This document shows, in pieces, positions 27,126-37,180 of a stretch of DNA of 64,000 bases. The notes under the pieces are model-generated. The model made no database searches. It was not told where the DNA came from and saw nothing but the letters and a program-made list of their open reading frames with translations. Origin of the DNA: Campylobacter armoricus (GTDB lineage: Bacteria > Campylobacterota > Campylobacteria > Campylobacterales > Campylobacteraceae); the NCBI RefSeq assembly GCF_013372105.1, contig NZ_CP053825.1, positions 992,001-1,056,000 of the forward strand, in the 5' to 3' direction. The stretch's first letter is position 1. Each line of letters begins with the position of its first letter. Made by a program: the position numbers and the translations under genes.

Positions 27126-28253
27126 ATGTCTTTTTTGAAAAAGCTACAAAAATTCCTCAATTGGTCTCCCTCCCCAAAACCTTCAATTAATCTCAACGAT
27201 GAACTTTACGAGCAGCTTAAATTTCTAAGAATCCCTCTCATTGCTGTTGTAATGATGACATTAATTGGAGCTTTTGGCTATATGCTCACAAGTAATTACA
27301 ACCTTAACGATGCTATTTATCAAGCTGGTATGACTTTCACTACTTTGGGTTATACAGAGGTAAATCCTATACCAACTGCAGGTAGAATTTTCACCGTTAT
27401 ATATGTATTATTGACTTTTACAATTTTTACCTTTTGTATGGGTTTGGTAATAGAAATAGTTAAAAAAGGTATTTTATCCAAAATCATCAAGGAAAGAAGA
27501 ATGCTTCATAAAGTTGCAAGATTAAAAAATCATTTTGTAATATGCTATCATAATGATTTTACTATAGAATTAGCACAGCAATTTAGAGAAAATCATATTC
27601 CTTTTGTTGTCGTAGATGAGATTGAAAATTTTAGTGAAATAGCTGAAAAATATAATTATCCTTATTATATAGAAAGTGCTCCTCATACTAATATAGCTTT
27701 TTTAAAAACAAATCTTTCTAGTGCAAAAGGTGTAATAACACTTAGCAATAACATAGCAGATAATATCGCTATCATTGCCTCAGTAAGACTATTTGAAAAA
27801 GAATTACAAAGAATTAACCCTTATTTTATTCTTGCTAGTTCAAGTAATGAGGATGAAACAGAAAAGCTTAAAAAACTTGGAGCAAATTCTATAGTTTCTG
27901 CCACAAAATTAGTTGCACAAAGACTTAGTGCAATGTCGGCAAGACCGGATATGGAAAATTTATTAGAAAATTATCTTTATAAAAAAAATAGCCCCATTGA
28001 CTTAGAAGAAATCAAAATTCCAGATGAATCTTGGGTTAGATTTAAAAGATTAAAAGAAATCCATCTAAGAGATATGGCAAATGTAAGTATAGTAGGAATC
28101 ATTGAAAATAAAAAATTTACACCTATGCCAAGAGGCGATACTCTCATTGGAACTGGTGCAAAGCTATTAATAGTAGGAACAGCCGATAGTATAAAGATAG
28201 CTAAAAAAATCATAAAAAATAAACAAAAACCTGATGAATTAAAATACATTTAA
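27126..28253 (+). CDS. K+ channel-like protein with cytoplasmic TrkA-N/TrkA-C regions
   Basis: The 375 residues contain two transmembrane helices (about 36-53 and 85-110) around a pore loop, MTFTTLGYTEVNPIPTAGR, then an RCK-like cytoplasmic part from about residue 134 with a final TrkA-C-like segment (PRGDTLIGTGAKLLIVG). The selectivity filter is TLGYTE (73-78) rather than the usual TVGYGD. The Rossmann start reads HFVICYHNDFTIEL, lacking the GxGxxG glycines, so NAD binding is doubtful. It is most likely a tetrameric inner-membrane potassium channel; selectivity is uncertain. Confidence 0.82.
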   Translation: MSFLKKLQKFLNWSPSPKPSINLNDELYEQLKFLRIPLIAVVMMTLIGAFGYMLTSNYNLNDAIYQAGMTFTTLGYTEVNPIPTAGRIFTVIYVLLTFTIFTFCMGLVIEIVKKGILSKIIKERRMLHKVARLKNHFVICYHNDFTIELAQQFRENHIPFVVVDEIENFSEIAEKYNYPYYIESAPHTNIAFLKTNLSSAKGVITLSNNIADNIAIIASVRLFEKELQRINPYFILASSSNEDETEKLKKLGANSIVSATKLVAQRLSAMSARPDMENLLENYLYKKNSPIDLEEIKIPDESWVRFKRLKEIHLRDMANVSIVGIIENKKFTPMPRGDTLIGTGAKLLIVGTADSIKIAKKIIKNKQKPDELKYI

Positions 28254-28304
28254 TATATTTTAATTTATAATTCATTTTATAAATTTTTGGAAAAGGAGAT
28301 GTAA

Positions 28305-28520
28305 ATGCTACATGAATTTAGAGATCTAATCACTGAGCTAAAAGGCAAAGATATGCATTTTGACAAGTTATTTGATGAACACAACGAGCTTGATCACAAA
28401 ATTAAAGATGCAGAAGAAGGTAGAATTCATTTAGATAGCTTAGAAATAGCAAATTTAAAAAAAGAAAAACTAAAATTGAAAGATGAGTTAAACACCTATT
28501 TAACAAATTACAAAAAATAA
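28305..28520 (+). CDS. DUF465/YdcH-family small protein
   Basis: A 71-residue helical hairpin: [20 protein letters not shown] followed by [17 protein letters not shown], the DUF465 pattern. The function is unknown. A strong AAAAGGAG ribosome binding site precedes it. It ends two bases before the C11 tract and is probably co-transcribed with the chemoreceptor. Confidence 0.85.
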   Translation: MLHEFRDLITELKGKDMHFDKLFDEHNELDHKIKDAEEGRIHLDSLEIANLKKEKLKLKDELNTYLTNYKK

Positions 28521-28522
28521 AT

Positions 28523-28533
28523 CCCCCCCCCCC
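28523..28533 (+). repeat. Homopolymeric C11 tract in the chemoreceptor leader
   Basis: Eleven C's begin two bases after the stop of the DUF465 gene, and the receptor's ribosome binding site (GAAAGGAA) follows directly. It is the only G/C run of this length in the window. Tracts like this are the classical phase-variable sites of Campylobacter, usually inside genes. Here it is outside the coding sequence. Confidence 0.9.
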
Positions 28534-28549
28534 GAAAGGAATTTTTATC

Positions 28550-29671
28550 ATGTTTAAAAGTAAAATTTCACTAGAATTAGAGGAAATGAAGAGTAAGATA
28601 GAAGCTTTAGAGGAAGAAAACAAAAGACTTCTTTTAGAAAAACAAGAACTAATTGAAAAATACGAAAAAGAAATTCAAGATGATTGTGGAAAAACTGATC
28701 TAGAAACCCATCTTTTGGAAATGCTTTTAACCGGAGTTTTGAAAGGGATATCTGGGGTGCAAGGTGATATGCAAGAAAATGTTAATAAAGCAGAAATGAT
28801 ATCTCAATATTCTGATTCTTCTTTAGAAGATATACAAGAATTAAACTCTATTACCCAATCTATCATATCTTCACTTCAAAGCATCATAGAATCAGCAAAT
28901 CGTTCAAGAGATACAGCCGGAAATTTACATCGTAGTGTTGATGAAATCACAAATGTCATCAATTTAATTAAAGATGTGTCTGATCAAACAAATCTTTTAG
29001 CATTAAATGCTGCTATAGAAGCCGCTCGTGCAGGAGAACATGGTAGAGGCTTTGCTGTTGTTGCTGATGAAGTTAGAAAACTTGCCGAAAAAACTCAAAA
29101 AGCAACTTCGGAAGTTGAATTAAACATCAATTTGCTAAAACAAAACGCGGATGAAATGTATGGTCAAAGCGAACAAGTGGAAAAAGTATCACTTGAGTCA
29201 AATGAACATATTGTTCAATTTTCAAACAAATTTACACAACTTATTTCTAACGCAAACTCAACAAGTTCTCATGCAAAACGAATCACATCTGAAATTTTTG
29301 TTTCCTTAGCAAAATTAGATCATGTTGCATTTAAATTAAATGGTTACAATGAAATCATTCATGCCTCAGGTAAAGCACTATCTGATCATTTAAGTTGTAG
29401 ACTTGCAAAATGGATTGCAGGTGTAGGTAAGGAAAGATTTTCTAGTGGTAGATCTTTTGGAAAACTTAATCTCCCTCATCAAAAAGTACATGAAAACATT
29501 AACCAAGCAATTACATTGGCTCACGAAGAAGATACAGCTAATAAATTAGTTCAAAATCAAATACTTGATAAATGTTCTAATGCTGAAAAAGCTTCAGAAG
29601 ATTTGTTTAATGTTTTCAAAGAAATGCTTGATGAAAAAGATGCTAGCATTGAAAATAAAGAGGATAAATAA
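28550..29671 (+). CDS. Cytoplasmic methyl-accepting chemotaxis protein with CZB domain (TlpD-like)
   Basis: The 373 residues have no transmembrane segment. An N-terminal coiled coil (1-50) leads to the signalling domain with the conserved tip [20 protein letters not shown] (about 145-164) and [16 protein letters not shown]. The C-terminal CZB domain reads [15 protein letters not shown] (Cys283) with [10 protein letters not shown], the His/Cys zinc set. This layout matches Helicobacter TlpD, a cytoplasmic sensor linked to oxidative and metabolic signals. Signal here is inference. Start ATG 28550 has AAAGGA nine bases before it. The frame stays open upstream through the C tract to a TGA at 28484, but with no start codon worth using. 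Confidence 0.92.
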   Translation: MFKSKISLELEEMKSKIEALEEENKRLLLEKQELIEKYEKEIQDDCGKTDLETHLLEMLLTGVLKGISGVQGDMQENVNKAEMISQYSDSSLEDIQELNSITQSIISSLQSIIESANRSRDTAGNLHRSVDEITNVINLIKDVSDQTNLLALNAAIEAARAGEHGRGFAVVADEVRKLAEKTQKATSEVELNINLLKQNADEMYGQSEQVEKVSLESNEHIVQFSNKFTQLISNANSTSSHAKRITSEIFVSLAKLDHVAFKLNGYNEIIHASGKALSDHLSCRLAKWIAGVGKERFSSGRSFGKLNLPHQKVHENINQAITLAHEEDTANKLVQNQILDKCSNAEKASEDLFNVFKEMLDEKDASIENKEDK

Positions 29672-29688
29672 TTTTAAATTTTTTAAAA

Positions 29689-29712
29689 AAGCAAGAAAAT
29701 CATTTCTTGCTT
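29689..29712. terminator. Bidirectional terminator between the chemoreceptor and the NUDIX gene
   Basis: A perfect 10-bp stem (29689-29698 with 29703-29712), AAGCAAGAAA/TTTCTTGCTT, has a four-base loop. An A/T-rich tract precedes it. The NUDIX stop codon is in the loop and stem. Confidence 0.75.
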
Positions 29713-30269
29713 ATAAACCACAAATACGCATATTCAAGTAGAGATGTTTTTATAAGATTTTCCTTTGAAAATTGACTAAAATCTTTTCTTTTTACCCATA
29801 CTGCTTGAATATCTTCTCCATCAACTCCACCACCATTGCTAATTTTATCTTTCTCATTAATTTCAGCATAAAATAAAAATTGCCTACTCACACCAGAACC
29901 AAATCCTGTGTAAAACTCTCCTATTTTCTCCATAATTTTGGGTGCATAGCCTAATTCTTCTATGCACTCTTCTTTAGCTATTTCTTCTAAACTTAAATTT
30001 TTATCTACAAGTCCAGAACAAAGTTCTATACTATATCCCATCTCATCTACTTGCAAATTATTGCGTCTTTGATACTCCCATAAAGGGATTCTAAATTGCT
30101 TTACAAAAACAAACGAATCTTTTTGACTATGATATAAAAAAATAGAAACACTATCCATTGCTTCTATAAAATCCCAAGTATATTTTTTACCATCTTTACC
30201 TATATAAGTATATCTTTTTGGTTTAATGTATTTTGAATTGTAAAATTGTTCTTCTTGTAAATTTTTCAC
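29700..30269 (-). CDS. NUDIX hydrolase, NUDT14-like (nucleoside diphosphate sugar hydrolase)
   Basis: The 189 residues carry a Nudix box at about 86-108: GLVDKNLSLEEIAKEECIEE followed by LGY. The catalytic glutamates are kept, but the standard Glu after the first Gly and the Arg of REUXEE are replaced. The GLVD...SLEE form is like that of NUDT14-type UDP-sugar/ADP-ribose pyrophosphatases. The start is GTG at 30269, with AAAAGG upstream. It follows the DUF262 gene after 19 bases, so the two are probably on one transcript. Confidence 0.85.
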   Translation of the reverse strand: MKNLQEEQFYNSKYIKPKRYTYIGKDGKKYTWDFIEAMDSVSIFLYHSQKDSFVFVKQFRIPLWEYQRRNNLQVDEMGYSIELCSGLVDKNLSLEEIAKEECIEELGYAPKIMEKIGEFYTGFGSGVSRQFLFYAEINEKDKISNGGGVDGEDIQAVWVKRKDFSQFSKENLIKTSLLEYAYLWFISKK

Positions 30270-30288
30270 TATATAATACCTTTTGCAA

Positions 30289-31869
30289 TTAAATTCTTTT
30301 TAAAATTTCTTCGGCTAACATATTAGCTCTTTTATCTAAAAACAAACTATAATCCTCAAAATCATCATATATAATAAAATGAGACTTCAATGCCTCTTCG
30401 ATATTACTATTTTCTTTTTCAAAATCTTTTATATATTCTTGAGGATTTCTATCTCTTATAACTCTTTTATTTAAATAATCATCCACTAGTGTTATGTTGG
30501 CTAATGCATTTGCATTATCAGTATTATTTATTCTTTTCAAATATGCTTTCGGAAAAAAATGATGATAATTTTTAGAAGAAGCTATACTAAGATAAGAATT
30601 ATCCAGTCTTACTTTTGAATTATCACTAAATTTTTTAGGTTCATTATAAGCTAATATACAAAGAACTGCTTTATTAAAAGCATTTGATGATGAAAAATCT
30701 TCTTTTAAAAGTTCAACAAAATAATCCTTTTGTTTGTTTTGCAATGGTAATTCTTTATCAAAATTTACGTTTATATTGTTTTTGATATTTTCAATTATTT
30801 TTATATCAGAGTTTAATTTACTTTCAACAGAAGAAGAAAACCTCCAACTGATTGCACATCTAAAAAAATATCTTTCAATCTGTTTTAATTGAGTATTAGT
30901 TGGAGGTTTAAAATTATTAATTCTATAAAAATAGGCAATTGGAACTATTAAAACATAATAAGGTAAAAGTTTTGATACTTCTATTTTAAAATAATCTCTT
31001 ATTTTATCGATTGCTAATTTTAATGCCTTAATTGCATCGTCCCATTCATTTATAAATTGATTTTTATTTATGGATAAAATTGCACTCGTTTTAGAATTCT
31101 TTGTTAAATTTAAAGATATTAATTGCAAAACAATAGTTTTGTTTTCAGCTATTGTTTCATATGCACTAACTTCCAATTCTCTTATAAGATTATTATAGCT
31201 ATCCTCTAAATCAAATTTTTTATTTTCATCGTAGACTTTAGCATTCATTATTTCAAATAATGTCAAATCTTTTCCAGTTGTATTAATTCTTGTAAAAATT
31301 TCAGTTATTCTTTCTATAGAAGCATCATCAATCTCTATGGTTGAAAATTCATACGAACTTATCCATTTTCTTAATTTATCTATTTTATCTAGGTCTTTAC
31401 TAAAATTATTTACCAAATCCACAATAGAGGCATTCATTAAATCATAAAAACTTATACAACTTCCTTCTCCTTTTTCTATACTGCAAATTTCTTCATTTGT
31501 TTCAAGTTTATCCAAATTAATATAGAGTTCTTTATAATCTTCTTTTCCTACTGAAACACCATTTATTGCAAGATATAGCGAAGTCATTCTTTGTTGACCA
31601 TCTAAAACATATAAAACAAAATCACCTTCTTTTGTATCATTTAAAAAGTGGTTACCAATTTTTTTTAATGATCTTAACCTTTCTTTGGTTTTCCATAAAA
31701 TAAAACTTCCTATAGGAAATCCCTTGATTAAGCTATCAATTAATTTAGCAACTTGTTCTTTTTTCCATACAAAATCCCTTTGAAATTTTGGAATTTGATA
31801 AAAACCTTCATTTATATTTCTAACTATATCTTCATACTTTCTTGTAATAGGTTTTGGTTGAATAGGCAT
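30289..31869 (-). CDS. DUF262/DUF1524 protein, GmrSD-like putative defence nuclease
   Basis: The 526 residues are a fused GmrS-GmrD-type protein. The N-terminal DUF262 part has IPKFQRDFVWKKEQVAKLID (26-45), FPIGSFILW and the DGQQR motif at 90-94, in YVLDGQQRMTSLYLAI. The C-terminal DUF1524 part has YHHFFPKAYLKR (HHFFP at 436-440) and NALANITLVDDYLNKR, an HNH-like site. Relatives are NTP-dependent type IV restriction enzymes against modified phage DNA, or other anti-phage effectors. No methylase or partner is nearby. Base composition looks lower in G+C than its neighbours (12-15 G+C in three 60-base lines counted). An AGAGG site precedes the ATG. It lies between groEL's terminator and the NUDIX gene. 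Confidence 0.85.
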   Translation of the reverse strand: MPIQPKPITRKYEDIVRNINEGFYQIPKFQRDFVWKKEQVAKLIDSLIKGFPIGSFILWKTKERLRSLKKIGNHFLNDTKEGDFVLYVLDGQQRMTSLYLAINGVSVGKEDYKELYINLDKLETNEEICSIEKGEGSCISFYDLMNASIVDLVNNFSKDLDKIDKLRKWISSYEFSTIEIDDASIERITEIFTRINTTGKDLTLFEIMNAKVYDENKKFDLEDSYNNLIRELEVSAYETIAENKTIVLQLISLNLTKNSKTSAILSINKNQFINEWDDAIKALKLAIDKIRDYFKIEVSKLLPYYVLIVPIAYFYRINNFKPPTNTQLKQIERYFFRCAISWRFSSSVESKLNSDIKIIENIKNNINVNFDKELPLQNKQKDYFVELLKEDFSSSNAFNKAVLCILAYNEPKKFSDNSKVRLDNSYLSIASSKNYHHFFPKAYLKRINNTDNANALANITLVDDYLNKRVIRDRNPQEYIKDFEKENSNIEEALKSHFIIYDDFEDYSLFLDKRANMLAEEILKRI

Positions 31870-31894
31870 TTTAACCTCTAGAGATAGTGCAAAT

Positions 31895-31917
31895 AAAGCA
31901 AGGAAAATCCTTGCTTT
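31895..31917 (-). terminator. Terminator after groEL
   Basis: A 10-bp perfect stem (31895-31904 with 31908-31917), AAAGCAAGGA/TCCTTGCTTT, has a three-base loop and is followed on the minus strand by ATTT. It lies between groEL and the DUF262 gene, so the latter depends on readthrough or on a weak promoter I cannot identify. Confidence 0.7.
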
Positions 31918-31936
31918 TAAAAATCAGGAGAGCGAC

Positions 31937-33586
<1,650 letters not shown>

Positions 33587-33847
33587 TTATTTTATAATAC
33601 CCAAAATATCATCAATACTTAAAACTAGATATTCTTCATTATCAAGTTTAATTTCTGTTCCGCCGTATTTTGCAAACATTACTTTATCGCCAGTTTTAAT
33701 ATCTTCTACTTCTTTACTTACTGCAACAACTTCACCATTTAATGGTTTTTCTTTAGCATTATCTGGTATAATAATTCCAGAAGCAGTAGTTTTCATCTCT
33801 TCTAAGCGTTTTATCAAAACACGCTTTCCTAAAGGTTGAAAATTCAT
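33587..33847 (-). CDS. groES: Co-chaperonin GroES (10 kDa)
   Basis: GroES, 86 residues, caps the GroEL ring. Signatures: [20 protein letters not shown] at the start, [13 protein letters not shown] (mobile loop region), [16 protein letters not shown] and [15 protein letters not shown]. It is the first gene of the heat-shock operon, with the promoter and operator immediately upstream. Confidence 0.98.
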   Translation of the reverse strand: MNFQPLGKRVLIKRLEEMKTTASGIIIPDNAKEKPLNGEVVAVSKEVEDIKTGDKVMFAKYGGTEIKLDNEEYLVLSIDDILGIIK

Positions 33848-33875
33848 TTTATATCCTTTCTTAATTGAATTATTC

Positions 33876-33902
33876 TTAGCACTCTTTATTTTTGAGTGAT
33901 AG
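33876..33902 (-). promoter_or_regulatory. CIRCE operator (HrcA site) of groESL
   Basis: TTAGCACTC (33876-33884), 9-base spacer, GAGTGATAG (33894-33902). The consensus is TTAGCACTC-N9-GAGTGCTAA, so one arm is perfect and the other differs at two places. It overlaps the predicted transcription start of groES. HrcA repression is the expected mode. Confidence 0.92.
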
Positions 33903-33903
33903 A

Positions 33904-33932
33904 ATTATACATAAAAGAAAGTTAATTGTCAA
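33904..33932 (-). promoter_or_regulatory. Consensus sigma-70 promoter of groESL
   Basis: On the minus strand TTGACA (33932-33927) and TATAAT (33909-33904) are separated by exactly 17 bases. This perfect two-box promoter is rare in Campylobacter, whose sigma-70 promoters usually lack a -35 box. Confidence 0.9.
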
Positions 33933-34010
33933 TAAATTAAGTAGAATGTATAATATAAGTTTAGTCTATATAACTAAAATTATATGATATATCATTATAA
34001 AGGTTGATTT

Positions 34011-36554
34011 ATGAAAAAGTTTTTTTACATTTTTACAGGAATATTGTGTTTAATACTACTAAGTATTTATGTTTTGATTTTTACTAGTATAGGTAATGCA
34101 TTTTTAAAACCAAAGATTGAAAATCTTATAGCTGAAAAAAGTGGATTAAATGTTAAATTTAATACCTTTAAAATAAATTTTTCATCACTTGATATTAAAG
34201 CGGATATAGATGATAAATTTTTTGCAAATATTGATGGTGTTATTTCACCTATAAAATTAAGATTTGATTTAAATTATCTTTTAGGTTTAAAACAAAATTA
34301 TATTCAAGAATTAGGGCTAAAAAGTGATAAAGATTTTACTTTTAAAGGAAAAGTTTTAGGAAAAAGTAACAATTTTGATATTGAAGGGAGTGGATTTTTA
34401 TTTAACTCCAATCTTAGTTTAAATGCAAAAATTATTGATTATTCACCACTTAATCTTAAATTCCTAGGAAAAGATATAGATATTGCACAAATATTCGATT
34501 TTGTTTCTCTTCCAAGATATGCTCAAGGAAAAATTAGTATTATCAGTGATATTCAAGCTAAAGACCTAAAGCCAAATGGTAATGCCTTAATCAACTTTTA
34601 TACAAGTTCTATTAATAAGGCTTTAATCGAAAAAGATTTTAATATTACTTTACCAAAACAAAGCTACATTAAAGGTGAGATAAGATCGCTAATACAAGAT
34701 AATCAGATTATATCAAAAAGTGAAATTTTAAGTAATTTTCTCAATTTCTATACACAAAAAAGTATTTATGATTTACAAAAACAAATCTTCACTAGTGATT
34801 TTGACATAAAATTAGATGATTTGGATCAATTTTCAACTATAGCTAAAATGAAACTTCAAGGCAAAAGTCAAATTCAAGGCGATATGATTTTTGCAAACAA
34901 CCAATTTCAAAAGTTAAATGCTAATTTATTTGGTTTTGGTGGTAATCTAAAAGCTATGTTAGAAAATAACAATCTAAATATCAATACAACAAACATAGAA
35001 GTAGCTGAACTTTTAAGAACAATATCTATGCCTGCTTTTATAGAATCTAAATTAATTTTAGAACTAAAAACACAAGGTTTGGATTTTAAAAACTTTGATT
35101 TAACAAGTCAATTAAACAAAGCAAAAATCAATATTTTAGAATTTAAAAAACTTACTAATTTAGATTTTCCATCAACAACTTTCACATTACAAGCTAAAGC
35201 AAATGCAAAAAATTCTTTGATTGATTATGAAGCCTTGCTTGATTCAAATATAGCAAAAATACCTCAATTAAAAGGTTCATACAATCTTGTAAATCAAGAT
35301 TTAAAAGCACAAATTAGCGCTTTTGTAGATAATCTTAATAAATTAAAACCTTTAACCAAACAAGATCTTAACGGACCACTAAATCTAGATGCTAAAGTTA
35401 ATCTCAAAGCAAATCAAATTCAAAATATAGATGCAAACATAAAAATTATGCAAGGTATCATCAATGCTAAATCTAATGGCAAAACCTTACAAGCTAAAAT
35501 AGAAAATGTAAAACTAGAACAACTTTTCCCTTTAATAGGACAAAAAGTTTTAGCATTTGGAGATATAAATGCTGATGTAAATTTAGATTCTCTTGACTTT
35601 AAAAACATTAATGGTGATTTTAAAGCAAATATAAATTCTTCTTTTAACGAAGTAGAATTATCTAAGCTTTTAGAGAAAAAATTTCCAAAAAACACTTCTG
35701 CCAAAATCAATCTTGATGGAAAAATTTCCAAATCAATCATTGATTTTAATGCTAAAGCTCTAAGTTCTTTTGCTAATATAAATTCTTTTAAAGGAAAATT
35801 TGATATTAATCAAATGAATCTAATAAGCACTTATGATATTTCTTTACAAGATTTCTCAACACTTGGCTTTTTAGTTGATAGAAATTTAAAAGGTAAAGCT
35901 GATTTTGAAGGAAGATTTGATTTTAAAAATGCTTTACTTGATGCAAGTATTAATAGTGAAAATATTTTTAACGGAAAATTAAATGCTACCTTAAAAAACA
36001 ATATCTTCAATGCCAAAATGCAAAATATTGATCTTTCAAATCTTGCTCAAAGCTTGGATTTACCTGATTATTATCAAGCAAGATCAAATTTAAACATTGA
36101 TTATAATCTTTTAAAAGAAAGTGGTGTAGTGCTAATCAATTTAGCTGATGGAAAACTTAAAAAAAATCTTATAACTAATGCTTTAATGATACTTTTGCAA
36201 AAAGATATAACTCAAGATGTATATCGCAACGGTGAAGCTAAAATAAATATCAATAAAAATCTTATAGATTTAAATTTAAACCTAGTAGCTGATAGAAGTA
36301 ATATAAACATCAGCAAAGGCAAAGTTGATACAAAAAGTACTAAATTAAACATTCCTTTCAATATCATCATCGATAGAGCAAATTTCAAAGGAATTATAAA
36401 AGAAACAACACAAGATCCTAAAGTAAGTCTTGATACAAAAAGTGTTGTAAATTCTATTGTTAATACAATAGGTGGAAATGCTAGTGATGGTGCTAAAAAT
36501 ACGGGTAAAAAAGTAGATCAAGCAATTGATAAAATATTTAATAAAATATTTTAA
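34011..36554 (+). CDS. AsmA/TamB-like large periplasmic protein of unknown function
   Basis: The 847-residue protein begins with one membrane anchor (FFYIFTGILCLILLSIYVLIF, cut at 20 here: residues 4-24) and continues as long repeated amphipathic strands with GKAKIN-type turns, such as NGPLNLDAKVNLKANQIQ and NGDFKANINSSFNEVEL. This is the pattern of AsmA/DUF748-like bridge proteins, several of which carry phospholipids between membranes. The assignment is by fold style and not a recognised motif. It diverges from groESL and meets hpf at a terminator. Confidence 0.65.
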   Translation: MKKFFYIFTGILCLILLSIYVLIFTSIGNAFLKPKIENLIAEKSGLNVKFNTFKINFSSLDIKADIDDKFFANIDGVISPIKLRFDLNYLLGLKQNYIQELGLKSDKDFTFKGKVLGKSNNFDIEGSGFLFNSNLSLNAKIIDYSPLNLKFLGKDIDIAQIFDFVSLPRYAQGKISIISDIQAKDLKPNGNALINFYTSSINKALIEKDFNITLPKQSYIKGEIRSLIQDNQIISKSEILSNFLNFYTQKSIYDLQKQIFTSDFDIKLDDLDQFSTIAKMKLQGKSQIQGDMIFANNQFQKLNANLFGFGGNLKAMLENNNLNINTTNIEVAELLRTISMPAFIESKLILELKTQGLDFKNFDLTSQLNKAKINILEFKKLTNLDFPSTTFTLQAKANAKNSLIDYEALLDSNIAKIPQLKGSYNLVNQDLKAQISAFVDNLNKLKPLTKQDLNGPLNLDAKVNLKANQIQNIDANIKIMQGIINAKSNGKTLQAKIENVKLEQLFPLIGQKVLAFGDINADVNLDSLDFKNINGDFKANINSSFNEVELSKLLEKKFPKNTSAKINLDGKISKSIIDFNAKALSSFANINSFKGKFDINQMNLISTYDISLQDFSTLGFLVDRNLKGKADFEGRFDFKNALLDASINSENIFNGKLNATLKNNIFNAKMQNIDLSNLAQSLDLPDYYQARSNLNIDYNLLKESGVVLINLADGKLKKNLITNALMILLQKDITQDVYRNGEAKININKNLIDLNLNLVADRSNINISKGKVDTKSTKLNIPFNIIIDRANFKGIIKETTQDPKVSLDTKSVVNSIVNTIGGNASDGAKNTGKKVDQAIDKIFNKIF

Positions 36555-36557
36555 TTA

Positions 36558-36585
36558 ATCTAGCCTTAAAAGGCTAGATCTTTTT
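36558..36585. terminator. Terminator between the AsmA-like gene and hpf
   Basis: A perfect 10-bp stem (36558-36567 with 36570-36579), ATCTAGCCTT/AAGGCTAGAT, is followed on the plus strand by CTTTTT. It suits the plus-strand gene best and lies just beyond the hpf stop on the other strand. Confidence 0.85.
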
Positions 36586-37102
36586 AAAACAAGCCAAATT
36601 TGCCATCTTTTTTCTTAAATAACACTCTCATTTTTGCATCAATATCATTAAAAACTAAAAATATATCCTTGCTTGCTTTTAGTTTTTCTAGTGCTTCTTC
36701 GATTTCTAAAGGCTTATATAACTCAAGCTCCATAGGAATTATTTCATCTTCTTCAACTACACTTGGCAACACCAAATTTTCTTTTATTTCATCTTGGTGT
36801 TTATGAGTAATATTTTTATCATGCAATCTTCTTAAAACTTTAGAAATTCTATCAATAGCTAAATCTATCGCAGCATATAAATCTTTATCTTTTTGTTTAA
36901 CCACAACAGTGTTAATACCTGCTAGATTAATACTAAATTCAGCCCAAAATCCTTTTTTTCCATGTCTTTCATCTGCACTTATCACGCAGCGTGCAGAGAT
37001 TATATCTAAGCCATATTTACCTAACGCATCAAAGCTTTTTTCTACATATTCTTTGATAGATTCTGTTAGCTCGAATTGTTTTCCAACTATACTTGTATTC
37101 AT
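36584..37102 (-). CDS. hpf: Ribosome hibernation-promoting factor, long form
   Basis: The 172 residues have an N-terminal S30AE domain (1-105: MNTSIVGKQFELTESIKEYV, DLYAAIDLAIDRISKVLRR) and the C-terminal dimerisation domain (EALEKLKASKDIFLVFNDID followed by AKMRVLFKKKDGKFGLF). Long-form HPF pairs 70S ribosomes into inactive 100S dimers in stationary phase. A strong extended -10 box lies 28 bases upstream of the ATG. It is followed by its terminator and precedes nothing on its strand. Confidence 0.93.
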   Translation of the reverse strand: MNTSIVGKQFELTESIKEYVEKSFDALGKYGLDIISARCVISADERHGKKGFWAEFSINLAGINTVVVKQKDKDLYAAIDLAIDRISKVLRRLHDKNITHKHQDEIKENLVLPSVVEEDEIIPMELELYKPLEIEEALEKLKASKDIFLVFNDIDAKMRVLFKKKDGKFGLF

Positions 37103-37130
37103 TATCTCTCCTTTTCATGAAGTTAGATAC

Positions 37131-37136
37131 ATTATA
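37131..37136 (-). promoter_or_regulatory. Extended -10 promoter of hpf
   Basis: The minus strand reads TGCTATAAT: a consensus TATAAT with an upstream TG, an extended -10. The hpf ATG is 28 bases downstream with GGAGA before it. Confidence 0.65.
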
Positions 37137-37180
37137 GCACTTTAATCATAAGAAATTCGCTTTTTAAATAAAAAATAAAT

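Noticed and set aside
28484..28549. N-terminal extension of the chemoreceptor through the C tract
   Set aside because: The frame is open from 28487, but no usable start codon with a binding site lies in it, while ATG 28550 has AAAGGA at good distance. Tract length changes would then not affect the protein.
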